From Apoderus coryli (Eukaryota > Arthropoda > Insecta > Coleoptera > Attelabidae), in contig OU452208.1 of the NCBI GenBank assembly GCA_911728435.2, positions 1,798,001 to 1,862,000 of the forward strand: 64,000 bases of DNA. The letters are read 5' to 3'. How positions within the stretch are numbered: position 1 is the stretch's first letter; every line of letters begins with the position of its first letter. This document shows, piece by piece, positions 41,670 to 53,148 of this stretch. The translations under genes and the position numbers were made by a program. The notes below the pieces were generated by a model. It did not search any database, was not told the origin of the DNA, and saw only the letters and a list, made by a program, of their open reading frames with translations.

Positions 41670-42994
41670 TTTTCTGGATAAATGGATTTCTGCCAATACG
41701 GTTTCGCGGAGAAATGTTCAACTATTCAACCTTTGGCAATATTTGTTTCCAATGTCCAGGCTGCACGGTTAACCCAAAGCAAATCTGCCGCAGTTCTACT
41801 TGATATTACCAAAGCATTTGACAGTGTGTGTCACAAAGGATTATTGTACAGACTTTTTGTTTTAAACATACCGCAATTCCTACTACTTTTGATTAAAACT
41901 TTCATCAAAAACAGAATTAATTCTTCATTTTCACAAGGTTTATCAGCCTATCAGGGTGTTTCTCAAGGATCATCTTTATCTCCAATTCTATACAATATAT
42001 CCTGCTTTGATACCTTTCCTGCCTTTGTTTGTCAATCTGTCTACGGACTTCAGTTTGCAGACGACTCTGCCATCATTTCGCATGGAAAGAATTTACCAAC
42101 GACCATTGCAATTTTCTCAACCGGACCCTGGCATGGTTTTCCAAATGACGACTGCAAGTAAATGCTTCTAAATCGCAGTTCATTATATTTAATCATACCA
42201 TCACTAATGCTTCTCCAACAATTAACCTAGGAAATACCAGCATAACCCCGAAGACGTCGGTGAAGTATTTGGGCTTTACCTTGGACCACAAATTGAACCT
42301 TAAAGAGCATACCAATAGCATCAGAAAACACGTCATATCATGAGCTAACTGATTTAAGGGCTTAACATTTAAGAACGAAGGCTTATCTACTTAAAAATCA
42401 GCTTCATCTATAGGTCGATTTGGAGACCACTTCTAGAATATGGCCATCCACTTTACCTCAACTGTCGCCTAGGGTCAATGTACAATCTTCAAATTGTCGA
42501 ACGTTCAGCTCTACGAACAATAAGAAAAATTCGCAATCCTATAAACCGGCTATTTAAGCCATCAAAGCAGCTACTATACAGCTGTGCGTAAATTGTACCA
42601 ATAGAGGAACGACTACCACACTTAACTGCAAAGTTTGCCGGTTCTGATGTGAAATTAATACACGAATATGCTATATTGGGACCTGCTGAACACATTTCTC
42701 GTCTGAAATTTCCATCTGAAACTCTTTTCTAGGCTTTGCAGAGACTGCACGAACATGGCCAATATTTAAAAGTCAACATCAGGAATTATTAAAACTGAAA
42801 CTAAAACTATAATTAATCTCTTGTCTTCTCTTTTGATTCTTTTTTTTTTCAAATATATTTTGGATTACTTTAGTTTGCAAAATACAATCAATATGTAAAC
42901 ATATACGGTATTAATTTAAATTTTGTATTGGCTGAAGGACTTCGGTCAATGGCCTTTTGGGGTTTTGTACCAATAAACTACGTTTTATTATTAT
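41670..42994 (+). mobile_element. Non-LTR retrotransposon F, 5'-truncated
   Basis: The element starts inside the RT and ends with CCAATAAACTACG and a TTATTATTATT tail near 42990. ORF2 is broken after 42161 but recognisable to about 42780. Confidence 0.8.
41682..42780 (+). pseudogene. Reverse transcriptase of element F
   Basis: The open part at 41682-42161 carries YGFAEKCSTIQPL, LLDITKAFDSVCH, GVSQGSSLSPILYNI and LQFADDSAIISHG. The frame is lost near 42130; in the next frame ASKSQFIIF and SVKYLGFTLDHKLNLKEH follow. A further broken part holds GHPLYLNCR and RSALRTIRKIRNP. The layout is that of Jockey-like insect elements, and the usual fingers region is missing. Confidence 0.82.
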
Positions 42995-43471
42995 TATTTA
43001 AAAATATATTTGAGATAAAACTTAAAAAAGGGCAGAATAATGTATTTAATTTAACAAGCTTCCTGTAGATGCAGCATACTTTTATATTATGCATAAACAA
43101 ACGTAAATTTAGAATCACCCGGTATGTCTACAATTTTTAGTGTTCCGTCCTATACCACTCACCTCATAAATATAAATATTGGTCTCAAACTCGCGTGATG
43201 TTAATGATAATATATACAAATAATGACTCTGATTAGTAGTGTTAACAAAAGACTATAACCATAGACATTTTACTGGTGGTATATTTTAGAACAGTGGTTC
43301 TCAACCCAACTGAATAGAAGGACCGTAAAATATCCTTGTGTTTGTCGCGGGAATTTAAGTAAGATGGTGATTTCTCAGGTTGTTTTATGCAAAAAAGTTT
43401 AAATAAACATACATACGTCCGGGCAAGCATTGTTTCCAAGATACAAGGTGGTTAAAGTTATTTTGTTTTTT

Positions 43472-44945
43472 TTTTTTATTTTATTTATTTATTTCCATAA
43501 ATTACATAATATAACAAAATTATTAACTTACTCTCATGATGTATAAATAAATAAATAATAGGGAGGCAGAATGGTGCCTGCAGGATGTAAAAACTTTGCG
43601 AAGTTTGTCCACCTCCTACAGTCACTCTATAAACTCGCCACGGATTTTTTAATTACTTCAACTTACAAACTTGGTAATATTTTCAAAATTAGTAACAAAA
43701 ACTTAAATTATAATTGTAACGAAAATTCCTATTCAAAGATAAACAAGAAATATTAAAACAAAATAAAGTAACCAAACTGTATAATGATGATACAGGGAAA
43801 CAGACACAGAGGCAGCTTCAACTCATAAACTCAATGTTTTGAGCCCTCAACCAACTTCAAAGTTTTGATTTAAAATTTTTTAAATTCGCTTTATTTTTCA
43901 ATTCCACTGGCATTTGATTAAAGACCCTATGACCAATAAAGGTAAATGACCTCTGCCCGATTGTTTTTTTACATGCAGGTTCCCGTATAATCTCTTTTTG
44001 CTTATCACGAGTTAAATAACCGTGGTCTGGCGTCCCTAAAAATTTCTTCGAGTTATTAAGTTGGAGAACAGCACTCTTATAAAACAACTGTCTTATGGTC
44101 AACACATCAGCTAGTTTAAACAAATTTTCTGTCGGGAATCGAATATCTAAATGAAAGATTATTTTTAATATTCTTTTTTGTACGATTACCAAAGGTTCTA
44201 GATTGGCTCTATATGCTCCACCCCAACCCACAATTCCATAGGATAATAGAGACTACTAAACTATAATACAGAGAGAGATTTTCTTTTGCTGTTAAAATTT
44301 TTGTTGTATTTTTAAAGATGTACAAAAATGAACGAATCTTTTTGACCAGAGCTTGAACATGGATATCCCATCTTAGATGCCGATCGAGTATAATACCGAG
44401 ATACTTAACATGTTCAGCCTTGCTCACATCAAAACTCGCCTCTCTCTGCATTAGATTAATGGTGATCTTATTTGTTTCGGTTTGCGTAGCTACACTATTG
44501 GTAAAGGGAACATATACAGTTTTTTGGAAGTTGGTCGTTAAGAGATATTTATCAAACCATTGCACTATTATCTGAAGCCCCATCTTTACCTTGTCTTCCA
44601 CCTCTGGCCATGATGCTCCTTCCACGAAAAATATGGTATCATCTGCGAATGACAGTAAACTTCACGGCAGATCAAGACTCAGCAAGTCATCTACATATAT
44701 ATTAAATAGTATCGGACCAATAACTGTTCCCTGAGGAATTCCATAAGAACAAGGCAGAGATTTACTTAGTGTATTATTTATCCTCACCATTTGGTTACGG
44801 TTATGTAGGTAGCTGGAGAACAAACCTAGACCATGACCTCTGACACCAATTCCCTCTAATTTTTTTAATAATAATTCATGACTGACAGTGTCAAAGGCCT
44901 TGGCCAGATCTATAAACACACCCGTACAAGGTCGTCCCTGATCTC
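43472..44945 (-). mobile_element. Antisense non-LTR retrotransposon G in the mariner relic
   Basis: It begins (minus strand) inside the RT near 44945 and ends with an (AAAT)n-type tail at 43475-43500. The mariner arm resumes on both sides, which places the insertion. Confidence 0.85.
43857..44935 (-). pseudogene. Reverse transcriptase of element G
   Basis: The frame starts with TGVFIDLAKAFDTVSH, then SYGIPQGTVIGPILF. The catalytic part SLLSFADDTIFF lies at about 44630-44680, but a TGA stop (from CGA) comes before it. The stretch 44209-44625 gives AEHVKYLGIILDRHLRWD (thumb), and 43857-44231 gives the C-terminal region with a PEKLFN-like segment and FTFIGHRVFNQMP. Element type is R1/Jockey-like by appearance. 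The fingers region and endonuclease are absent. Confidence 0.82.
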
Positions 44946-45429
44946 AAGAAGTATATATTTTTTCGGTTAAAAGAGCTATGGCAAATCCGAATTGTAAGGG
45001 AGAAATAATATTTAAACGTTTTTTTTAAATTAAGTCACATATCTCCTTACCGATTTCTTTGAAATTTGGCAGCGTTGTTGCTAGAAATAGGGAGCTTGAT
45101 CAAAATGTTTAACTCCAGTGGCGTTAGGGGGGCAACTTAATAAAAATTATTGACGAAAAAAGTGTACGCTACTGACTGTAATTTAATTTTGATATCGTCC
45201 TGAGCTAAAGCAACTAAAACCTCAACTTTTTCTTATCTTGTATTTTTTTCATATGTTGCTTCGTTTACGAGATAAAAATTTAGAATATTTTTCAACATAT
45301 CAAGAATATTAGCAAAAAATTCAACTACAAATAACATTAAAATTTCGAAGCTAGATAAAAATAAATAAATAAATAAATAAAATTAATATTTATACCTAAT
45401 ACAAAAAATTACAAAAACTTTTGAAAGTG

Positions 45430-45700
45430 GCTATCTTCTAGCTGAATAAATCCAATCTCCTCCTTGACTGGCGAACTCTCTCAAAAATACCAGGGTTGTT
45501 TCTAATAGAATTACACGCAGCAATAATGCGATTCCTTCGGACCTCATTTTCCACAGGAGTAGCGTAAACTAAGGATCGTGCAGGTCATAAGTCAGGTCCA
45601 CCTCGGCCAATCCAGCGATTTCCGTATGTTTCTGTTAAAAACTCACGAACAAGCCGATTAAAAAGGCGCTAGTGCACCACCGTGCATATTTTGCATATAA
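45430..45700 (-). pseudogene. Mariner-like transposase, C-terminal piece
   Basis: The minus strand reads VREFLTETYGNRWIGRGGPD, a partial PARS, then RNRIIAACNSIRNNPGIFER. This is the segment around the third catalytic Asp; the SPDLTPLDFFLWG core itself is deleted. It joins the N-terminal piece at 47.8-48.0 kb across the Copia insertion. Confidence 0.7.
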
Positions 45701-45705
45701 TAGTT

Positions 45706-45868
45706 ATAAATATAACTATTATATTTAAATAACGTGAGCAGTGGTTCTGATAACTTCTTTATTATTTATTTTATTTCAACTGACATCTATATTTTCCTAA
45801 CTATCATACCTCTATATTTTATAATAATCATATATATTGTATAGGGTCATACATATATTTCCTACACT
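45706..45868 (-). repeat. Copia 3' LTR candidate
   Basis: It starts TGTAGGAAATATATG directly after the purine tract. Its inner end near 45706 is uncertain because the 5' LTR is missing for comparison; a length of about 160 bp suits Copia. Confidence 0.45.
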
Positions 45869-45925
45869 CCCCCTCAATTTTAATTTTCTACATTAAAAAA
45901 TTGTAAACCCTAGTTTATTCTTTAA

Positions 45926-46285
45926 TCATGGAACTGTTACTTGATCTTTTATGAAATGGTATTTTATGTCGATGTGCTTACTTCTTTTACCATTTTCATA
46001 ACTTTCCATCATCTTGATTGCACTCTGGTTATCAACGTATAAAATTATTTTTGGTCCATTATAAAAATTTTCTGCAATACCTTTGACGTGTAGAAGTTCG
46101 GTTGTTGTTGATGCTGCTGCGACATATTCTGCTTCTGCTGTTGACAATGCTACAATCTGTTGTTTTCTGGAAAACCATGAGACCAAGTTTCCAAAATAAA
46201 AAATAGTGGTCCCACTAAAACTCTTTTTATCTACTTTATTGCTTCCCCAATCTGAATCTGAATATGCTACTAAATGTTCCTCTAC
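45926..46285 (-). pseudogene. Copia RNase H domain
   Basis: The frame carries VSWFSRKQQIVALSTAEAEY, the signature of Copia RNase H, then LYVDNQSAIKM and HIDIKYHFIKD. The stop at 45926 region follows the end of the domain as expected. Its start is cut at about 46285 by the inserted non-LTR fragment. Confidence 0.9.
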
Positions 46286-46797
46286 TTGAAGTGCCTATCC
46301 TCTGTGGATGTTGGCTATCACATTGGTCCAAATCACTCTATTCACCGCCGCTCTGAATAGTGCTGTTGACGTCATTCCGGTCCATGTTCGCAGATTTCGC
46401 AGCCATGATATTCGTCTGCGTCCTGCTGACCTTCGACCCTCTATTTTTCCCTGCAGGATAAGTTGAAGAAGGTGGTATTTTCACCTCGCATGACATGCCC
46501 AAAGTATTCCATTTTCTGCGTTTGACATTTGGTAGGAATTCTAGTTGTCCACCGATGCGTTTGATACGTGGTGCACCCATGGGAGTCTTAGCATGCGGCG
46601 ATAGCACCACATCTCAAACGCATCTATGCGTTTAGATGAGGCATCAGTAAGGGGTCCACGCTTCTGCCCCCGTATAGGAGGGTTGAGAGTACATAGCATT
46701 TTAAAATTCTTATTCTGATATGGATGTTGAGAGATAGGCTGCATAGTATGTTACGCATCTTGCTTTTTCGATTCGGCATCTTATTTCTCGAGAGTGA
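46286..46797 (-). mobile_element. Non-LTR C-terminal fragment inside Copia
   Basis: The minus strand reads DHSREIRCRIEKAR at the left junction, then SYTGAEAWTPY, IDAFEMWCYRRMLRLPWVHH and a KRRKWNTLGM run. This is the common C-terminal region of insect endonuclease/RT proteins. Several frameshifts are present. Copia RT and RNase H lie on either side. Confidence 0.8.
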
Positions 46798-46952
46798 TCC
46801 CAATCCTTATTCAAATGTTGCAAATTTTTATCTGTACATTTCTTATATTGTAATCCGAATTCTTTAGTTTCATTTAGGTATCGTAAAATTCTTTTTGCGG
46901 CTGTAGGTTGCTCCAAAACTGACTTAAAAATGACGTACAAAATGATATACAT
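46798..46952 (-). pseudogene. Copia RT C-terminal piece
   Basis: The frame reads EQPTAAKRILRYLNETKEFG, the conserved Copia stretch just before RNase H. The catalytic RT part is gone, deleted between this piece and the integrase end near 47080. Confidence 0.85.
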
Positions 46953-46989
46953 TCTACTTTGTTAGTTTCTGGATTCCATAATCTGTAAG

Positions 46990-47755
46990 AGTTTTTACCA
47001 TATGCCACAAATCTCATTTCTGTTGCTTTTGGTTCTAATTTTCCTTTTCATGGTAAATTGTATACCCAAACCTTAGATCCAAATATTTTTAAGTTAAGTC
47101 TAAAAATCCAAATTTTTCTTGCGCTGGTATTTTATTGAATATCGCTTTTGATGGTGACCTATTTAATTGATATGCAGCACATCTGATTGCTTCTCCCCAT
47201 AAAGTAAATTCGATTCAAATAGCATAGTTCTTGCTTTATCTAATAACGTTCAGCTACTCCATTTGGTTGGGGACTGTATGGTCTAGTGTATTCAATTTTA
47301 ATTCTTTTGTTCCAACAAAATTTTTTGAAATTATTGGAACTGTATTCTTCACCATGGTCACATCGGATTCTCGCAGTTTTAATATTATATTGGCTATTCA
47401 AATTTCTGATATAATTCATGATGTACTCCCCTGCCTTATTTTTATTTTTCAATAAATAAACTTCAGTGAAGTGTGAAAAATCATCGTTAATCGTTAAAAA
47501 ATATTTTTCTCCAGTAATTGTGAGTGGTGTAAATGGCCCACATATATCCGTGTGAATTAATTCTCCAATTCGATTTGATCTTTTGTGCATAACAGGTTTA
47601 AACGGTTCCCTAGTTGCTTTTCCTTTCATACAGGAATCACATTTGTTCAAACTAAAAGGTAAATTTAAAATTCTCAAACTATTTCTAGTTAAGTGACCAA
47701 GTCATTTATGTAAGCAGTCCCACAATTCTAATCCAAACGTTCCATAACAACTGAT
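46990..47755 (-). pseudogene. Copia integrase
   Basis: The part at 47240-47677 shows the C-terminal Cys pair of the zinc finger (CDSCMKGK), IHTDICGPF with the first catalytic Asp, IRCDHGEEYSS with the second and YSPQPNGVAERY with the Glu. Downstream (47000-47200) pieces such as MRFVAYGKNSYRLWNP follow, the usual Copia linker. Frames are broken near 47230 and 47060. Confidence 0.88.
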
Positions 47756-47759
47756 GTTC

Positions 47760-48060
47760 AAAATTATCTTCTAATAAATGGTTATTATGAAAATTCCTTA
47801 TTACACTTCTTGAAAAACTCGCTTCATCAGTAAACAAAATCAACATCAGCAGTTGAGGAATTTCAAAAATTTTGTGCAAAAGCAGATACGTGCAGAAAAA
47901 TCAGCAGGAATAAGTGCTTGAACGCGTTGGATGTGGTATGGATATAACAAATTTATTGAACCATGTTCTTCCAGGTCTACCGTTCTTGGCGTCTTTGGCC
48001 TTCCTGTTCCTCCACTTCGTTTTAGTGACTGTTAAGTGATTTCAAAAAATTTGACAGATT
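47760..48060 (-). pseudogene. Mariner-like transposase, N-terminal and middle piece
   Basis: The minus strand reads PYHIQRVQALIPADFSARIC, a normal run before the first catalytic Asp, then LFTDEASFSRS in another frame (DEASF holds the Asp). Upstream lies a SGGTGRPKTP linker. It completes the relic split by Copia. Confidence 0.7.
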
Positions 48061-48589
48061 CAAAATCACTAAAATAACATCGACGTTACTGATTTTTAGT
48101 CGAATTATCCGCAAATATTCATGTAGTTGTATAGTTTTAGTTGCTTTATCTCAAGACAATATCAATAAAATCACAGTCAGTGGCGTACATTTTTTGTTGT
48201 CAATAATTTTTATTAACGTCACTGGACTTGTTCCCTATTTCTAACAATGCTGCCAAATTTCAAAGAAATCGGTAAAGAGATATTTGAAGAGAAAAAAAAA
48301 CATTATTTACAAAAAAAACTTCAACATCTTGGAAACAATGCTTTTCCGGGTATATGTTTATGGGAACTTTTTTTCACAAAATGACTTGAGAAATCACCCC
48401 TTTAAATATTGCGGCGTCTTTTTGAAACACCCAATATATTTGTCTTGTTCATCTTCATTTAACTTATAGCAGTTTCTCGTAGGGTAGAGTAGTTTTGGCA
48501 CTAATTTGATCACAAAATCCGTGTAAAATAATAGTTTCATAGGAATTTTATTTGATTAATCAATATTTGCGTTCACTTTAGAAGATTTT

Positions 48590-48900
48590 TACTTTCCCCA
48601 ACCGTAGGGAAAGTATTGTGAACGCACCAAAAACATTTGAGATAAAGCTGATAACCATTTTGAAGTCCCCTGAGATCTGAGACCATTCTTCACAATAGCT
48701 TCGACCAATTGAGCTAAATTTTGGTATATGAGTTGGGGGGAGTCCTAAGATACCGATTAGTTTTTGGTTGACATCGCTTTAGCCCTGTGATAGGGGTGGA
48801 TACAACCCCTAAATTTTCAAACAGCAGTAGGGGTCGAGTGATACATCATTTGAAAGCATTTTTGTGTGCTTTTCAGCGATAGGTTACTTTTGATATTTGC
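48590..48900. repeat. Transposon-like sequence, unassigned
   Basis: CTTTCCCCAACCGTAGGGAAAG is a hairpin, and words such as GATAGGGGTGGATACAACCCC and GGGGTCGAGTGATACATC parallel TIR interiors of mariner-type elements in this window (compare 36912 and 53149). No second end was found. Confidence 0.4.
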
Positions 48901-48924
48901 CTCAATAATTCTCGAGAAAATTTA

Positions 48925-48970
48925 AAAGTTACAAATATGTAGTATCGGTGTATTACATATTTGTAACTTT
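48925..48970. repeat. Perfect hairpin, 17-bp arms
   Basis: AAAGTTACAAATATGTA pairs with its complement across a 12-base loop, 30 bases before the tRNA-like stretch. Confidence 0.75.
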
Positions 48971-48998
48971 AATGCAATTTGGTTTTATCTGGTTTACC

Positions 48999-49072
48999 GT
49001 TGACCAGTGGTAATCGGCGTGGCTTTGGGTGTAGAAGGTCCTGGGTTCGATCTCTGCTTTTGCAATATTTTT
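48999..49072 (+). other. tRNA-like sequence with A and B boxes
   Basis: TTGACCAGTGGTAATCGGCG resembles an A box, and GGGTTCGATCTC, 33 bases on, matches a B box, with the spacing of a tRNA gene or a tRNA-derived SINE head. The T stem pairs poorly and an acceptor stem is not evident, so it is probably a SINE head or tRNA relic. Confidence 0.35.
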
Positions 49073-49130
49073 TAATTCTAATTTTTGACCAAAGTAGTTA
49101 AGTTGTGGGTTAGTTTATCGTGTTATAATT

Positions 49131-50150
49131 TATTTTTAGCTCTCCATATCATATATTATGTAATATATTTATATCGGGGGCTATTAAAAAATAATACGTG
49201 GTTGATTAACTTTTAGGAATCATTGAGCGTAGGTAAGGGGTTTATAAATTTAAAAAGTCATACTTCTTAAACTTATCCGAATTATTGAATCATTTTTCAT
49301 TGGTTTAATGTAGTATAACCTAACACCTTAACCAGAAATATATTAGATCACATTGGCGTTCGAAAAGGGAAAAGGGGCTAAAAACGTAAAAAAAATATTT
49401 CCTAAACATAGAAGAAATATTGACTAGTTATTTATAGCTTTAATAGAATATAACCTAAAAAATGTCACATAGAAGAATTGGTTGACACAGGAGTTCACAA
49501 ATAGTGTAAAAAGGTATCAAAAATGAAAAAAAAATATTCCCCAAACATACTAGAAAAATTGGCTAATTATATATTTTTGTTAAAAATACACCACAAAAAA
49601 TTTCCGTACCATAGGCGTCCGTGAAAAATCTAAAAATGGTTCACAAAAATTTGTATCTGCACGATAACTCAAAACTCACTTAACAGATTTTTGACAAATT
49701 TGGCACAAAATACTTCAGGATATTTCGGGGTGCTCATTAAGTTTTGGAAAACATTGAGCGTAGGCAAGAGGTTTAACAAAGAGTTTAAAAACTTATATTT
49801 ACATATCCGAAATATGGAATAATTTTTCATTGATTTTATACAATATAACTTAAATCATCCAACATATTAAATGGATCACCTAGGCGTTCGAAAAGAGTGT
49901 AAAAAGAGGTTACAAACTTAAAACATTTTCCCTAAACCTAGGAGAAATATTAACTAGTTATTCATAGTTTTGATGGAATATAACCTATAAAATTTATCTT
50001 AAAAAAATTTGCTTTCAAATGCGTTCGTAAATATGGAATAATTTAAATAAAAAATATCTGAGGTCTACAACAAAAATAAAAAATAAATTTATTTAGAATT
50101 ATAGCTTGTCACCAAGCGTCTTACGAATAAGGTAAATGACAAAATGGTCA
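49131..50150 (-). mobile_element. Helitron-like repeat, second copy, inverted
   Basis: Read on the minus strand it ends at 49131 with ATATGGAGAGCTAA. It carries the same monomers with GGCGTTCG/GGCGTCCG cores (near 49350, 49615, 49880) and the CATTGAGCGTAGG block (49225, 49755). It lacks the microsatellite. The 5' end near 50150 is marked by CATTTTGTCATTTACC, matching 35100. Confidence 0.7.
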
Positions 50151-50219
50151 CAGAAAAAAAAAGTATTTAGTTAGTTGGGTTAGTTTAGAATGTTATTATT
50201 ATTATTTTTATAATATATA

Positions 50220-50600
50220 ATATAATATAATAATAATAGCATTTATTTTCCAACAGCAAGAAACCAATTACAGGACAAATTATCTTGATAAACAATTAAA
50301 TATTTACCATATACAAAAATTACGCATAATGCCTCAGTGATTGAAGCCAAAGAGAAAAACAACAACATTTTGATATAACAACATATTAACAATATCAAAT
50401 AATACTTGAATATAGGTAAATAACAAAAAATTACCATAAACGTAATATTATCATGGAATAAATAAATAAAGAGAATATGAACTCCCACCACTTTCTATTG
50501 TCCTGTGCGAGGCAGGTGGTAGCCATTTTTTAATATACACGACAGATCCGTATTTACGTTTTATTGAAATTACAGGATAGGTAAAGAACAGGGTAGTAAT
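50220..50600 (-). mobile_element. Non-LTR 3' tails, antisense
   Basis: AATAATAGCATTTATTTTCC then AATTACAGGACA (50235-50280), and a second ATTGAAATTACAGGATAGG near 50562, match the tail types at 5862 and 39836. No coding sequence remains. Confidence 0.45.
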
Positions 50601-50639
50601 AGAATTATTTTATAATAGAATTACATCTTTATTAATTAT

Positions 50640-53140
50640 AAAAACAAACAAATACTTTTTTACTTTTATTCATGTTTCCATATAATCATTTTATTTATAT
50701 TTTTAAAATTTCTATTGATTAATTTTAATGTATAAAATAACCTTAACCTAAAACATAATTTGGTAACATATTGTTTTGGGAAATTAGAACATGGATGCCC
50801 AAACATTACATTTTTGTTTAAATTAATAAAATTATTAATTATATTTAACTTAATTAAACAATTTTCAAAATTATTTTGAAAAATATTTTCTAATTTGGAA
50901 GTGTATTGTTCAGCTCTAAAGAAAAAAAAAGTGTAATTGATTACGGGCAAATATAAATTTATTATTTTTAGATAGAGTAAAATAAAATTGTAATAATTTA
51001 TACAATAGGTCTACCGATTTTCAATTCCTTAAGTATAATTGAGAATGTATTATATTTTACCTGTTTATGGCCTTCAGAAAAACAACGCAAGCACACATGT
51101 TGGGAATTTCCCATTATATACCTTCAAAACATGCTAAAATCACCCCCAATATGGGCAATAAAACCTGAGACGAGAATTTACTACCTGCTAATATCTATAA
51201 TAGTTAGAATATGTAATTCTAATTTAATAAACACTGTCAGAATTTAATAGAATTTTCGCACTCATCTAGTAAGATTTTTAAGCTCTTTGTATTGGACTTT
51301 TATGGGCAAATAGACTGAACCAAGTTATTAAAGATAAGGGCCACTGTGCTGCGAAATTAAGCGAAGTTATTCATGTTTTTTAAAAAAATTTTGTGATTTT
51401 TTTAGGCAAGTAAGCTCAATCTTTTAAACAGTTTGTTTAGAAATATTTGTTTTTCAGAATAACAATTGGTAATTTGATTTAATGTCCCTATGTGATATTA
51501 TTTGATTCTAATTTTATATGCATGTAATTCAAATACTACATAAATATCTTTTACTATCCATCGGGAAACTAAAGAATGATAAATTGCAGTTATAATATTT
51601 ATTCCTGCAAATCATTCCGCCTCTGCTTTTTTGCATTTCAAAATAAACAATATCACTATCAAAAGTTTATAAAACAAAAATACACAATATAACTATATAA
51701 AACACAGAATACTACGGCACTGGAAAACAAATCACTTGAAACGGCAAAGCACAAATTAAATATCCCGATGACAATGAGTGTATAAGAAAACATGGTGATT
51801 TTGAGTGCGCACTAATATGCGCAATCTCTTCCCCCACCAGCAAGATCACATTCTCTGTTTATTTATTCTATGATATTATGCAGTTCATCAATTTGTAAAT
51901 ACAAAGCGGCGCCGGCGCACAAAATGAGACGAATAAACTATAAATTCCGCAAAATACACCGATCAAGCTGTTCCAGAGAACACATGAAAATATCACAGTC
52001 AGCAGATATGTAATTGATTATAGAATGAAAACCATTAATAGGCGACTTTATTAAAACATTGGTTCGTGATCGAGTAGGATAAAAAGTAAAGTTCTGGGGA
52101 CCGTTCATTCGGAGGATATGAAAGTTAATTTTACTTAATAAGGTGAATGAGAGTACGATATTTTTTATTTACAGATACGAGAGGCGTCGCATTCAAAAGA
52201 GGATACACACCACACAGTTGAAGCCTTATTAGTCTCGTTATGTTATTGTCACACCTTGTATTATTTTAGATACAGGCGGTTCTCTCGAAATTGTATATTG
52301 AAAAAAGATATGTCTTCTTGTGAAAAGTAAAATATCACTGTATTTATTACATTTCTGTTAATGCTCTTGGTACGTAACGCTATTTGTTCGAAGCCGCCTC
52401 ACTCTTGACTTATTTATTTTGTGACCACACCTGTATGCCTTCCAGTTATAGCGGTAAAATTTAATTTAGTTGTTAATTGGTTTAAATATTTCGTACCCGG
52501 TGTATTAGACCGGCAACAATAAAAAAATCTTCTCGGATATCTTTCACTGCATTTGTCAGTGTATGATTAAATGTTCACCAGTAAGTACAAAATATCGAAA
52601 AGACCAAATGCCATTTTATTTTTTCTGAAATTACCTAATACAAAATATTTACATTCTAGGAGCGTTTTGCCACCACAAACCCTGTTGTTTCCGAATTTTA
52701 TTAAGTTGTTACCGGTCAACGACAAGAATAACAGTACGGGAAACACATTTCCGGCCGGCAAAATTATTCCCGTACCGTTCTTCAAGCCGTCCTAATATAC
52801 CATAATATAGACAAAATAATGCACATGAATTATTATGCTTTAAATATCTCAATGATTTGAATTGTCCAAGAGGCGGTAATCTTTACATTTCAAATTAAAC
52901 AAATTTTTGGCTCGATATTTAAAATATACCAAAACTTAATTAAATTCAATTTACTTTCAGATCAACGAAATTTTTCAATTTCAATTCAAATTTTGACACC
53001 ACATTCGTTACAAGTGTAACTTGTGAACGTTCTTTTTTCAAATTAAAGCTTGTTAAAAATTATTTATGGTCATCACTGTCACATTAAAAATTAAGGCGCA
53101 CGCAGCCTGTATTTTCTATATAAAGAACAGTATATATTAC
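50640..53140. other. Long stretch without recognised genes
   Basis: AT-rich DNA. Open stretches at 50666-50950 (minus), 52567-52785 (minus) and 52571-52795 (plus) have no family motif; the last two overlap on opposite strands, so at most one could be real. A TTTATTTACAG acceptor-like site near 52175 is followed by a short open stretch rich in Arg, with no further support. Confidence 0.4.
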
Positions 53141-53148
53141 TCATATAC

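Larger units (their letters stand above)
45706..47755 (-). mobile_element. Copia LTR retrotransposon remnant
   Basis: On the minus strand, integrase, a linker and the end of the RT are followed by RNase H, a polypurine tract (TTGAGGGGGAG) and a short 3' LTR. Gag, protease, most of the RT and the 5' LTR are missing. It interrupts the mariner transposase and is itself interrupted by a non-LTR fragment. Confidence 0.85.
43310..48440 (-). mobile_element. Mariner-like relic hosting nested insertions
   Basis: Inverted arms are found at 43320-43465 plus 44960-45225 on the left and 48105-48440 on the right. They share AAACAATGCTT.CC.GG, ACCGATTTCTTTGAAATTTG and AAAGCAACTAAAAC blocks. Between the arms lie two transposase pieces on the minus strand: the N-terminal part near 47760-48060 and the C-terminal part near 45430-45700. 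The left arm is split by non-LTR element G and the transposase by a Copia element. It is the oldest layer of the nest. Confidence 0.75.

Noticed and set aside
48999..49072. A functional tRNA gene
   Set aside because: T stem and acceptor stem do not pair properly, so it is recorded only as tRNA-like.
52567..52795. Overlapping open stretches on both strands near 52.6-52.8 kb
   Set aside because: Opposite-strand shadows of each other, with no motif, splice context or homology I recognise.
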